The translations under genes were made by a program, and so were the position numbers. Under the pieces are notes generated by a model that was given only the letters and a program-made list of their open reading frames with translations, searched no databases and was not told where the DNA came from. Positions 8,601 through 16,343 of a stretch of DNA of 18,396 bases are shown here, piece by piece; positions within the stretch are counted from its first letter, which is position 1; every line of letters starts with the position of its first letter. The stretch is from DASRJX01 sp035649235 (lineage in GTDB: Bacteria > Acidobacteriota > Polarisedimenticolia > Gp22-AA2): positions 1 to 18,396 of the forward strand of contig DASRJX010000224.1 in assembly GCA_035649235.1 (NCBI GenBank). The letters are read 5' to 3'.

Positions 8601-9800
8601 ATGCACATCAACGACTTGCTCAAGATCGCGACGGAAAGGAGGGCGTCGGACCTCCATTTGAAGGTGGGCAGCTACCCGGTCATCCGGGTCAGCGGCGCCC
8701 TCACCGCCTTGAGCGAGCTCAGCCGCCTGTCGCAGGAAGACACCATCGCCATGGCGTTCAGCATCATGAGCGGGCGCCAGAAGCAGAAGTTCAAGGATCA
8801 CTTCGAGATCGACCTGGCGTACTCGGTCCCCGGCCTGGGACGCTTCCGCGTCAACATCTTCCAGCAGCGAGGCACCGTCGGTCTGGTGCTGCGCGTCATC
8901 CCCTCGAAGATCCTGACGACCGAGGAGCTGATGCTGCCGCCGGTCCTCAAGACCATCGCCGATGAGCGGCGCGGACTGATCCTGGTGACCGGGACCACCG
9001 GATCGGGCAAGTCGACCAGCCTGGCGGCGATGATCGACTACATCAACACGACGCGGACCGAGCACATCATGACCATCGAGGACCCGATCGAGTTCCTGCA
9101 TCGGGACAAGAAGAGCCTCGTCAACCAGCGGGAGGTGGAGGTCGACACCAAGGGGTTCGCCTCCGCCCTGCGCTCCGCGCTGCGGCAGGATCCGGACGTC
9201 ATCCTGGTCGGCGAGATGCGCGACTACGAGACCATCGAGACCGCCCTCAACGCCGCCGAGACGGGACACCTCGTCCTGTCGACCCTGCACACGCTGGACG
9301 CCACGGAGACGATCAACCGCATCATCTCCGTCTTCCCGCCGCACCAGCAGAAGCAGATCCGGCTGCAGCTCGCGGTGGTGCTCAAGGCCGCCATCTCGAT
9401 GCGCCTGCTGCCGCGCGCCGACGGCTCCGGCCGCGTGCCCGCCATCGAGGTCATGCGGGCCACGAACTTCATCCGCGATTGCATCGAGAACAAGGACAAG
9501 ACCAAGCTGATCCACGACGCGATCGCCCAGGGCACTTCCCAGTACGGGATGCAGACCTTCGACCAGTCCATCTACCAGCTCTACAAGAAGGATCTCATCA
9601 GCATGGAGGAGGCCCTGCGCCGGGCCACGAACCCGGACGAGTTCAAGCTCAAGCTGGCCGGCATCGAGTCGACCGCCGAGATGTCGCAGCGCGAGATGGA
9701 GAGCACGCTGCGGACCGGCTTCGAGGGCGGCTCCACGGGGGGCGGCTCCGTCTTCGATCTGTCGCGAGCCCATGCGGCCGGCGGAGGCAAGAAGAAATAG
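8601..9800 (+). CDS. pilT: type IV pilus retraction ATPase, PilT family
   Basis: PilT is a cytoplasmic hexameric AAA+-like secretion ATPase that powers pilus disassembly and twitching. It has 399 residues, longer than the usual 345-370 because of a C-terminal tail. The N-terminal PAS-like domain begins with ASDLHLKVGSYPVIRVSG. Walker A is GTTGSGKST at 131-139, the Asp box is MTIEDPIEF, Walker B is DVILVGEMRD from D199 with catalytic E205, and the His box is TGHLVLSTLHT with H223 and H230. The position of the PilT AIRNLIRE motif reads FIRDCIEN, and GMQTFDQS resembles PilU-like paralogues. The tail is Gly/Ser-rich and ends in GGGKKK. AGGG precedes ATG by 6 bases. No other pilus gene is adjacent. 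PilT versus PilU-like role is uncertain. Confidence 0.9.
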   Translation: MHINDLLKIATERRASDLHLKVGSYPVIRVSGALTALSELSRLSQEDTIAMAFSIMSGRQKQKFKDHFEIDLAYSVPGLGRFRVNIFQQRGTVGLVLRVIPSKILTTEELMLPPVLKTIADERRGLILVTGTTGSGKSTSLAAMIDYINTTRTEHIMTIEDPIEFLHRDKKSLVNQREVEVDTKGFASALRSALRQDPDVILVGEMRDYETIETALNAAETGHLVLSTLHTLDATETINRIISVFPPHQQKQIRLQLAVVLKAAISMRLLPRADGSGRVPAIEVMRATNFIRDCIENKDKTKLIHDAIAQGTSQYGMQTFDQSIYQLYKKDLISMEEALRRATNPDEFKLKLAGIESTAEMSQREMESTLRTGFEGGSTGGGSVFDLSRAHAAGGGKKK

Positions 9801-9816
9801 GCGGTCCGCCACCGCC
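9800..9816 (+). terminator. possible hairpin at the pilT 3' end (no T-run)
   Basis: GGCGGT (9800-9805), loop CCGCC, ACCGCC (9811-9816) form a perfect 6-bp GC-rich stem that starts at the last base of the pilT stop. No T-run follows, so intrinsic termination is doubtful. It may stabilise the 3' end or pause polymerase. Confidence 0.3.
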
Positions 9817-9825
9817 CGCGGGGCC

Positions 9826-9836
9826 GGGTGACACCC
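9826..9836 (+). promoter_or_regulatory. 11-bp palindrome GGGTGACACCC upstream of the alaS -10 box
   Basis: GGGTG-A-CACCC is a perfect inverted repeat around a single central base, ending 5 bases before TATAAT. It lies where RNA polymerase would contact the spacer, and no -35 box is found at the normal distance. It therefore looks like a protein-binding operator rather than an RNA hairpin. The binding protein is unknown. Confidence 0.35.
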
Positions 9837-9841
9837 TCATG

Positions 9842-9847
9842 TATAAT
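9842..9847 (+). promoter_or_regulatory. predicted alaS -10 box (TATAAT)
   Basis: A perfect TATAAT, striking in this G+C-rich DNA, lies 108 bases before the alaS ATG. I find no acceptable -35 at 16-18 bases. The transcript would start near 9853-9855. A promoter that depends on an activator or other contacts is possible. Confidence 0.55.
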
Positions 9848-9855
9848 TTCGCGCT

Positions 9856-9901
9856 CCGCCGGTGCAGCCGGAGGGCCTCGCGGCCCGCGGCTGACCGGCG
9901 G
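9856..9901 (+). promoter_or_regulatory. long stem-loop at the start of the alaS leader
   Basis: The arm 9856-9870 pairs with 9888-9901 as 14 base pairs with one bulged base (G9864). An inner stem GGGCC (9873-9877) with GGCCC (9882-9886) closes a TCGC loop. The hairpin begins within a few bases of the predicted transcription start. A second stem, CCCGA (9913-9917) with TCGGG (9924-9928), follows. There is no T-box sequence and no T-run. E. coli AlaRS is known to repress its own gene by binding a palindrome around the start site; a similar role here is inference. Confidence 0.5.
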
Positions 9902-9949
9902 ACGTCCATTGGCCCGATCGCGCTCGGGACGGGGCGGCCCGGATAAGGC

Positions 9950-12643
9950 ATGCGACACCCAGCGTCGGAGATCCGCAGCCGCTTCCTTGCCTACTTCGGA
10001 GAGCGCGGGCACCAGGTCGTGCCCTCCTCCTCCCTCATCCCGGCGCAGGATCCGACGCTCCTGTTCTGCAACGCCGGCATGAACCAGTTCAAGGACGTCT
10101 TCCTCGGCCGCGAGGCGCGGCCCTACGTCCGCGCCGCCTCCTCGCAGAAGTGCATGCGGGTCTCCGGCAAGCACAACGACCTCGAGCAGGTCGGCCGCAC
10201 GCCGCGCCACCACACCTTCTTCGAGATGCTCGGCAACTTCTCCTTCGGGGATTACTTCAAGAAGGAGGCCATCCAGTTCGCCTGGGAGCTCCTGACCTCG
10301 AAGCAGCAGTACGCCCTGCCCCCCGAGAGGCTGCGGATCACCGTGTTCCGCGACGACGACGAGGCGTTCCGGCACTGGCAGGGCGACGTCGGCCTCGAGG
10401 AGAAGGTCATCGTCCGGATGGGGGAGGAGGACAACTTCTGGTCGATGGGGGAGACCGGTCCCTGCGGGCCCTGCTCGGAGGTGCACTACGACCGCGGCCG
10501 CGGGGACGGTCCGTGCACGCAGCCCGGCTGCGGTCCGGGCTGCGGCTGCGGGCGGTACATGGAGATCTGGAACCTGGTGTTCATGCAGTTCGACCGCCAG
10601 CCGGGCGGGGCGCTGCAGCCTCTCGCGCGCACGGGCGTCGACACCGGGATGGGCCTGGAGCGGCTGAGCGCCGTCCTGCAGGGCGTCGAGAGCAACTATG
10701 AGACCGATCTGTTCACGCCGATCGTCGAGGCCGCCGCCGACCGCGCCGCCGAGGCGGGGGGACGCCGTCCGGACCCCGACCGCGAGTCGGACCAGACGGC
10801 CCTCCACGTGATCGCGGATCACGTGCGGGCCATGACCTTCCTGATGAGCGACGGTGTGGTGCCGTCGAACGACGGCCGGGGCTACGTGCTGCGCCGCATC
10901 ATGCGGCGCGCCATCCGCTTCGCGCGCGCCCTGGGCGCCGAAGGTCCGATCCTCTCCCCGCTGAGTGGCACCGTCATCGACACGATGGAGGCGGCCTATC
11001 CCGAGCTCCTCGCCCACCGCGCCCTCATCGCGGAGAGCGCCCGGCGCGAGGAGGACCGCTTCGCCGCGACGCTGACGATCGGGCTGCAGAAGGTGGAGGC
11101 GCTGGCGCAGTCCCTCCGCCAGGAGGGCCAGAGCGCCATCCCCGGCCTCGAGGCCTTCCGCCTGTACGACACGTTTGGCGTGCCGCCGGATCTCATCCGA
11201 GACGTGGCCCAGGCCTGGAACCTCGGCGTCGACGAGGCGGGATTCGAGCGGGAGATGGAGGAGCAGCGCGCGCGCTCCCGTCGCGGCATGAAGGAGACGG
11301 CGCCGATCGTCACGGGGGCCCTGGAGCGGCTCGACGTCCGCCAGGTCCAGTTCGAAGGCTACGACGCGACCACGGTCCAGGAGGCGACGGTCCTGGCGCT
11401 CCTCAAGGAAGGCACTCCGGCCGAGCAGCTGCTCGAAGGGGACGAAGGCGGCGCAGTCCTCGACCGCACGCCCTTCTACGCCGAGGGGGGCGGCCAGGTG
11501 GGGGATCGCGGCTACCTGACCGCCGCCCAGGGCGCCGCCGAGGTGCTCGATACCAAGGCGCCCATCCGGGGCCTGATCGTGCACGCCGTCAAGGTCCGCG
11601 AAGGCCGGCTGCGGGTCGGGGATCGGGTGCGCGCCGAGGTCGACGCCTCTCGCCGGCTGGCCGTGACCCGGAGCCACGACGCGACGCACCTCCTGCACGC
11701 CGCGCTGCGCGAGGTCGTGGGGACGCACGTCAAGCAGGCCGGCTCGCTCGTCGGTCCGGACCGGCTGCGCTTCGACTTCCAGCACTTCGCCCCGCTCCCG
11801 GAGGCGATCCAGCGGCAGGTGGAGGAGATCGTCAACGACGTCATCCGCCAGGATCTGCCGATCCGATCCGCGGTCATGCCCATCGACGAGGCGCTCCGGC
11901 GCGGCGCGCTCGCCTTCTTCGGCGACAAGTACGGCGACGTGGTGCGGGTGATCGAGATCCCCGGCTTCAGCATGGAGCTGTGCGGCGGGACGCACGCCGC
12001 GAGCACGGGATCGATCGGCGTGGTCCGCCTGACGCAAGAGCGCGGCATCGCCGCGGGCACCCGCCGGGTCGAGGCGCTGACGGGGGAGGGCGCCCTGCGC
12101 GACGCGCGCGACGACAGGCAGGTCCTGTCGGGCGTGCAGGCGGCGCTCAACGCGGAGCGCTCGACGGTGCCCGAGGCGCTGACGCGGCTCCTGGAGCAGA
12201 ACCGAGCCCTCAAGCAGGAGGTCGACCGGCTCAAGGTCGCCATCGCGGCCGGCCCGGCCGGTGGAGGCGCCGGGGCCGAGGAGGTCCGCGACGTCTCGGG
12301 CGTGAGGCTGCTCGTGCCGCGCGTCCAGACCGGGCTCGACAAGAACGCCGTGCGCGCCCTCGTCGACCGGAGCCGCGAGCGGCTGCCTTCGGGCGTGATC
12401 GTGCAGTGGGCGGTGCAGGAGGACCGGGTCAACGTCACCACCTCGGTGAGCCGGGATCTGATCCCGCCGCTGCACGCAGGCGAGATCGTCAAGGCCCTCG
12501 CCCCCCTGGTCGACGGGCGCGGGGGCGGCCGGGCCGAGATGGCCGAGGCCGGAGGACGCAAGGCCGGAGACCTCGAGCAGGTGCGGGCCCGCTCGCTCGA
12601 GATCGTGGAAGGCCTGATCCGCGAGGCGCGCGCCGCCCGATGA
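9950..12643 (+). CDS. alaS: alanine--tRNA ligase
   Basis: AlaRS charges tRNA-Ala and edits Ser- and Gly-tRNA-Ala in the cytoplasm. It has 897 residues (E. coli 876). The catalytic core includes DPTLLFCNAGMNQFKDVFLG, KHNDLEQVG and HHTFFEMLGNFSFGDYFK. A cysteine-rich insert (CTQPGCGPGCGCGRY) before MEIWNLVFMQF may bind metal. The editing domain has its metal ligands intact: H576 and H580 in HDATHLLH, and C678 and H682 in CGGTH. The C-Ala/DHHA1 end contains GRGGGRAEMAEAGG. ATG 9950 is fixed by an in-frame TAA at 9944-9946 and by the N-terminal match to E. coli AlaRS; the SD is poor. The stop overlaps the next gene by ATGA. Confidence 0.97.
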   Translation: MRHPASEIRSRFLAYFGERGHQVVPSSSLIPAQDPTLLFCNAGMNQFKDVFLGREARPYVRAASSQKCMRVSGKHNDLEQVGRTPRHHTFFEMLGNFSFGDYFKKEAIQFAWELLTSKQQYALPPERLRITVFRDDDEAFRHWQGDVGLEEKVIVRMGEEDNFWSMGETGPCGPCSEVHYDRGRGDGPCTQPGCGPGCGCGRYMEIWNLVFMQFDRQPGGALQPLARTGVDTGMGLERLSAVLQGVESNYETDLFTPIVEAAADRAAEAGGRRPDPDRESDQTALHVIADHVRAMTFLMSDGVVPSNDGRGYVLRRIMRRAIRFARALGAEGPILSPLSGTVIDTMEAAYPELLAHRALIAESARREEDRFAATLTIGLQKVEALAQSLRQEGQSAIPGLEAFRLYDTFGVPPDLIRDVAQAWNLGVDEAGFEREMEEQRARSRRGMKETAPIVTGALERLDVRQVQFEGYDATTVQEATVLALLKEGTPAEQLLEGDEGGAVLDRTPFYAEGGGQVGDRGYLTAAQGAAEVLDTKAPIRGLIVHAVKVREGRLRVGDRVRAEVDASRRLAVTRSHDATHLLHAALREVVGTHVKQAGSLVGPDRLRFDFQHFAPLPEAIQRQVEEIVNDVIRQDLPIRSAVMPIDEALRRGALAFFGDKYGDVVRVIEIPGFSMELCGGTHAASTGSIGVVRLTQERGIAAGTRRVEALTGEGALRDARDDRQVLSGVQAALNAERSTVPEALTRLLEQNRALKQEVDRLKVAIAAGPAGGGAGAEEVRDVSGVRLLVPRVQTGLDKNAVRALVDRSRERLPSGVIVQWAVQEDRVNVTTSVSRDLIPPLHAGEIVKALAPLVDGRGGGRAEMAEAGGRKAGDLEQVRARSLEIVEGLIREARAAR

Positions 12644-13275
12644 GCCGCTGGCCGGTGGTCGTGGCGGCGGTCGTCCTCGTGGGAGGTTGGATCTGGGCCG
12701 GCGACGCGATCTACTATCGGCGCAACCCGGACGGGACTCTCGTGATCACCAACGTGCCGGACCGCCGGGATCTCAGGGTCCTGCGCCCCGAGGTGCGATC
12801 CTCCTACCGGCCGGGCTCCGGCGAGCGCTTCCGCGCGCTCATCGCGCACGCGGCGCGCGAGCACGGGGTCCATCCCGAGCTGGTCTACGCCGTGGCGGCC
12901 GTCGAGTCGAGCTTCGACCCCATGGCGCGGTCGGTCAAGGGCGCCCAGGGGCTCATGCAGCTCATGCCGGAGACCGCGGAGCGCTTCGGGGTGTCCAACG
13001 CGTTCGACCCGGCGGAGAACGTGCGGGGCGGCGTGCGCTACCTGCGCTACCTCCTCGATCTTTTCAACGGGGACGTGCGCCTGGCATTGGCAGCCTACAA
13101 TGCCGGCGAGAACGTCGTGCTCGCCCAGGGGCGGGTGCCACCGTATGCCGAGACGCGCAACTACGTGGCCCGGATCATCAAGCGCTTCGGCCCCGGCCGG
13201 GGCCCGTACGTCGCGCCCGTCGAGGCCGAACCGCCGCCCTCCGGCGATCAACCGGCGGCCCCTCCCGCCCCCTGA
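12640..13275 (+). CDS. lytic transglycosylase (Slt/GH23 family), exported
   Basis: The enzyme cleaves the MurNAc-GlcNAc bond of peptidoglycan with 1,6-anhydro-MurNAc formation. The 211-residue protein begins with a signal or anchor segment (WPVVVAAVVLVGGWIWA, about 4-20). A short DUF4124-like stretch follows (IYYRRNPDGTLVITNVPD). The SLT domain (about 60-190) has catalytic E89 in VAAVESSFDP, then GAQGLMQLMPETA, LALAAYNAGE and PPYAETRNYV, all standard SLT motifs. The C-terminal 25 residues are proline-rich. ATG 12640 overlaps the alaS stop as ATGA, so translation is probably coupled. Small size suggests an enzyme linked to envelope-spanning machines or general turnover; the exact type is not assignable. 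Confidence 0.92.
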   Translation: MSRWPVVVAAVVLVGGWIWAGDAIYYRRNPDGTLVITNVPDRRDLRVLRPEVRSSYRPGSGERFRALIAHAAREHGVHPELVYAVAAVESSFDPMARSVKGAQGLMQLMPETAERFGVSNAFDPAENVRGGVRYLRYLLDLFNGDVRLALAAYNAGENVVLAQGRVPPYAETRNYVARIIKRFGPGRGPYVAPVEAEPPPSGDQPAAPPAP

Positions 13276-13284
13276 CGGCGGCTC

Positions 13285-14316
13285 ATGGCCATCATCGAGG
13301 GCAGGCCCTTCGCCGCCGTGCCGAAAGCGGACCTGCACCTCCACCTGGAGGGCTCGATCGACCTCGACACCCTCCTTTTGATCCGGTCGCGCCGCGGCGC
13401 CGCGGCCGCTGACGCGGAGAGACGGCGCCTGGGGCGGCTCTACCAGCACCGCGACTTCCCCCATTTCCTCTCCAATTTCCGCGATCTGTGCCTGGAATTG
13501 CAGGCACCCGAGGATTTCGCCCTGGCGACGGAGCGGCTGGCCTCGAAGCTGGCGGAGGACGGCGTGCGGCACGCCGAGGTGATGTGCTCGGCCACGATCT
13601 TCGCGCGCCGGGGCCTGCCCGCGGCGGAGATCTTCGACGCCGCACGGGAAGCCGCGGGGCGCGCCGCCTCAACAGGCGGGCCGCGCCTGCTGTTCCTCAT
13701 CGACGGCGTGCGGCAGTGGGGGCCCGAGGGGCTCGAGGAGGTTGTGCGCGCCGCCCTGGAGTGCCGGAGGTACGGCGTCGTCGGCATCGGCATGGGCGGG
13801 GACGAGACCGCCTGGCCCGCCGCCGCGTTCGCCCCCGCCTACCGGGAGGCCCGACGCCAGGGCCTGCGCACCACGGTGCATGCCGGGGAGTTCGACGGCC
13901 CGCGGTCGGTCTGGCAGGCGCTCGAGGTGCTGGAGGTCGATCGCATCGGCCACGGCGTGCGGGCCGTCGAGGATCGGGAGCTGGTGCGCGTCCTGGCGCG
14001 GCGCCGCGTGCCGCTCGAGTGCTGTCCCACGAGCAACCTGCGCACCGGTGTCGTCGCGGACCTGGAAGGGCACCCCGTCGGGGCGCTCGCCCGCGCCGGG
14101 GTCCTGGTCACGATCAACAGCGACGACCCGGCGCTCTTCGACACCTCGACCCTGCGGGAGTGGGAGGCCCTTGCCACGCGGGCCGGGCTGGCCACCGGGG
14201 AGGTGCTGGCGATCGGCCGCGCCACGATCGGGGCGGCCTTCCTCGACCCTCAGGAGCGCGACGTGCTTCTCTCGGAGTTCGATGACAGGGCATCCTCCAT
14301 GGCGCGGGACTCATGA
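13285..14316 (+). CDS. adenosine deaminase family enzyme; substrate uncertain
   Basis: This metal-dependent amidohydrolase-superfamily deaminase has 343 residues, as expected. Metal and catalytic residues are present: H18 and H20 in DLHLHLEGS, H199 and E202 in HAGE, H223 in RIGHG, and D280-D281 in INSDDP. CPTSNLRTG lies between them. The family includes adenosine deaminase, adenine deaminase and the 6-aminodeoxyfutalosine deaminase of menaquinone synthesis. The HLHLEGS and NSDDPALFDTSTL forms are closer to the microbial ADA-like branches than to animal-type ADA, so the substrate is open. It starts 9 bases after the transglycosylase stop, with a weak SD, and ends in an ATGA overlap with the next gene. 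Confidence 0.88.
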   Translation: MAIIEGRPFAAVPKADLHLHLEGSIDLDTLLLIRSRRGAAAADAERRRLGRLYQHRDFPHFLSNFRDLCLELQAPEDFALATERLASKLAEDGVRHAEVMCSATIFARRGLPAAEIFDAAREAAGRAASTGGPRLLFLIDGVRQWGPEGLEEVVRAALECRRYGVVGIGMGGDETAWPAAAFAPAYREARRQGLRTTVHAGEFDGPRSVWQALEVLEVDRIGHGVRAVEDRELVRVLARRRVPLECCPTSNLRTGVVADLEGHPVGALARAGVLVTINSDDPALFDTSTLREWEALATRAGLATGEVLAIGRATIGAAFLDPQERDVLLSEFDDRASSMARDS

Positions 14317-16325
14317 GAGGCTCCCCGCGGGGCGCCGCCTGGGCCCTGGCGGCCGCGGCGGCGCTCCTTCTCCTCGTCGCGTCCGCCCTGGCCTCCGCCC
14401 GCGGCGGTCTCGCGGGCGTCTACTCGTTCGTCGGGGCCCAGGGGCAGGAGATCGAGGTCCTCCGCCGTGTCGATCCGCGGATCGACTTCCCGGTGCCGCA
14501 ACGGATCGACGCGGCCTACATCTTCCACTGGGACCTGAAGCGGTTCGGCTTCCCGACCGAGATGCCGGCCTACGCGATCCACTGGCGCGGACTGCTCTCG
14601 GTTCCCGAGTCGGGGACCTACGGATTCTCGGTCGACTCGCAGGGCGAGGCGGCCTTCAGCCTCGACGGCACGCCGCTCGAGATCCGGAAGGACGCCATCA
14701 CCGAGCGCCCCCTGACCGCGGGGTTGCACCCGATCGCCCTGGACTACAGCCTGACGTCGGGGGAAGCCCACCTCGTCCTCTCCTGGAGGCCGCCGGGTCG
14801 CCGCCTCGATCCGATCCCCGACCGGTTCCTTGCGGCCGACCGCGCGGCGCTCCTCGTGCGCCGCGGCCGCCGCGCCTGGGGCGTGTCGCTGCTGCTCGCG
14901 GGTGCTTTGAGCGCGGCGCTCCTGTTTCTCGCCGCGCGCCGCCGTCCCGAAGGGGCCGCCGGGAAGATCCTGCAGGCCGCCTGGGACGACCGCGGCCGCC
15001 TGGGGGTGGCCGCGATCGTCCTGCTGGCGGCGCTCCTGAGGTTCCACGACTATGCGCTGGTCCCGTTCCATCACGAGACCGCGGACGAGTACCAGCACGC
15101 CTGGGAGGGATGGCACCTGCTCCACGAAGGGTTCCCCGCCGCCTGGAGCACGTTCCCGGACAAGTATCCCGAGGCGCAGACGCGCGACTTCCGCTGGTTC
15201 GGCGATCGCTACCACCTGGTGCAGCCGTACTTCGATCATCCGCCTCTGTTTTCCATTCCGGTGGGGCTCGTCTGCACGCTCGCGGGCGCCGGGTCCTTCC
15301 TGGAGTGCACCCTGCCGGCGATGCGGCTGGTCCCGATCCTCCTCAGCCTCCTCGGGATCCCGCTCCTCGTCCGTCTGGCGCGCTCGTACGGCGCCTCCGA
15401 GCGCGCCGCTCTCCTGGCGGCGCTGGTCTACGCCACGCTGCCGGTCATCATCCTCGGGCACCGGCTGGTCAAGGCCGAGAGCCTCCTGAGCCTGCTGTTC
15501 ATGGGGGCGCTGATCCTGGTCCGGGAGCAGGACCGCCGATCGCCACGGCGGGCCGCGCTCTGGGCGGGAGTCCTGGGCGGGCTCGCGATCCTGACCAAGG
15601 CGACCGGTGTCGTTGTGCCCGTGGCCGTCCTGCTCCTCCTGATGTCCGCGAAGCGCTGGCGGGACGCGGCGCTGGTGGCCGGGATCGCGGCCGGCTCCGT
15701 GGTGCTCTACGTGCTCTACGCGTGGCGCTACGATCTCGGCATCTTCCTCTCCGTCCTGCGCTCGCAGTCGACGAGCAAGTGGGTGAGCCTCGAAGCGATT
15801 CCCGATCTCCTGTCCGGGAAGGCGGTCGTGAAGTTCTTCGGACGCGGCTCGTATCTCTTCCTGCTGCTCGCGGGCGGGGTCGCCGCCTTCCGGAAGGAGC
15901 GGGCGCTGCTCCTGCCGCCCGTCCTCTACGCCACGATCCTGGCGCTGACCGCCGATCACCGCGTGGTCTACGGCTGGTACCGGATCCCGCTCTTCCCGTT
16001 CCTGTGTGTCGCCGCGGGACTCTATCTCGAGGCGATGCTGGAGGAGGCGGATCTGCCGCGCGCCTTCCCGTTCGCGGCCACCGCGGTCGCGACGGGGCTG
16101 CTCTACGCCCTGCCCGAGCCTCTGGCCTCGAGCCGCACGCTGATGGTCGGGTTCGCCGCCCTGGCCCTGCTGCCGTTCCTGCCTCTCCTGGTGCAGGAGG
16201 CTCCCTGGGCTCGGCGGCTGGCGCGGGGCGGGGCGTTCGTCCTGCTGTCGGTCTTCCTTCTGACCAGCGTGGCGACGGCCGGGCGGCTGCTCGAGATCTA
16301 CTCTTCGACCCGCGGCGTCCAGTGA
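14313..16325 (+). CDS. membrane glycosyltransferase (GT-C, GT39/ArnT-like) with N-terminal PA14 domain
   Basis: GT-C enzymes of this family move sugars from polyprenyl-phosphate donors on the outer face of the inner membrane. The 670-residue protein starts with a hydrophobic segment (about 8-28). A PA14-type beta domain follows (about 33-165: WRGLLSVPESGTYGFSVDS, FSLDGTPLEI, LTAGLHPIALDYS, LVLSWRPPG). A second membrane segment (about 186-206) and a multi-helix GT-C core come next. The first outer loop has D258-E259 in ETADEYQHAWEG, and H309-P-P in YFDHPPLFSIP, as in PMT/ArnT-like enzymes. PA14 often binds carbohydrate. The ATGA overlap with the deaminase gene implies coupling. Acceptor (lipid, protein or polysaccharide) is unknown. 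Confidence 0.82.
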   Translation: MRGSPRGAAWALAAAAALLLLVASALASARGGLAGVYSFVGAQGQEIEVLRRVDPRIDFPVPQRIDAAYIFHWDLKRFGFPTEMPAYAIHWRGLLSVPESGTYGFSVDSQGEAAFSLDGTPLEIRKDAITERPLTAGLHPIALDYSLTSGEAHLVLSWRPPGRRLDPIPDRFLAADRAALLVRRGRRAWGVSLLLAGALSAALLFLAARRRPEGAAGKILQAAWDDRGRLGVAAIVLLAALLRFHDYALVPFHHETADEYQHAWEGWHLLHEGFPAAWSTFPDKYPEAQTRDFRWFGDRYHLVQPYFDHPPLFSIPVGLVCTLAGAGSFLECTLPAMRLVPILLSLLGIPLLVRLARSYGASERAALLAALVYATLPVIILGHRLVKAESLLSLLFMGALILVREQDRRSPRRAALWAGVLGGLAILTKATGVVVPVAVLLLLMSAKRWRDAALVAGIAAGSVVLYVLYAWRYDLGIFLSVLRSQSTSKWVSLEAIPDLLSGKAVVKFFGRGSYLFLLLAGGVAAFRKERALLLPPVLYATILALTADHRVVYGWYRIPLFPFLCVAAGLYLEAMLEEADLPRAFPFAATAVATGLLYALPEPLASSRTLMVGFAALALLPFLPLLVQEAPWARRLARGGAFVLLSVFLLTSVATAGRLLEIYSSTRGVQ

Positions 16326-16329
16326 GGCG

Positions 16330-16343
16330 CGCTCAGGCGAGCG
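16330..16343 (+). terminator. weak stem at the convergent gene ends
   Basis: CGCTC, loop AGGC, GAGCG form a 5-bp stem across the 3' end of the minus-strand mutase, 5 bases after the plus-strand glycosyltransferase stop. There is no T-run on either strand. It might act as a minor bidirectional stop, but the evidence is thin. Confidence 0.2.

Noticed and set aside
9848..9949. T-box riboswitch before alaS
   Set aside because: The conserved T-box bulge sequence, specifier-loop layout and terminator T-run are absent; only GC stems are seen.
9581..12475. 964-codon open frame on the minus strand opposite alaS
   Set aside because: It is a shadow of the G+C-biased codons of alaS and pilT. The translation is a monotonous run of A, R, L, H, D, G and V with no domain, while the plus strand encodes full AlaRS.
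11512..13572. 686-codon minus-strand open frame across alaS, the transglycosylase and the deaminase
   Set aside because: It spans three well-supported genes, has no recognisable domain and shows the composition of an antisense shadow.
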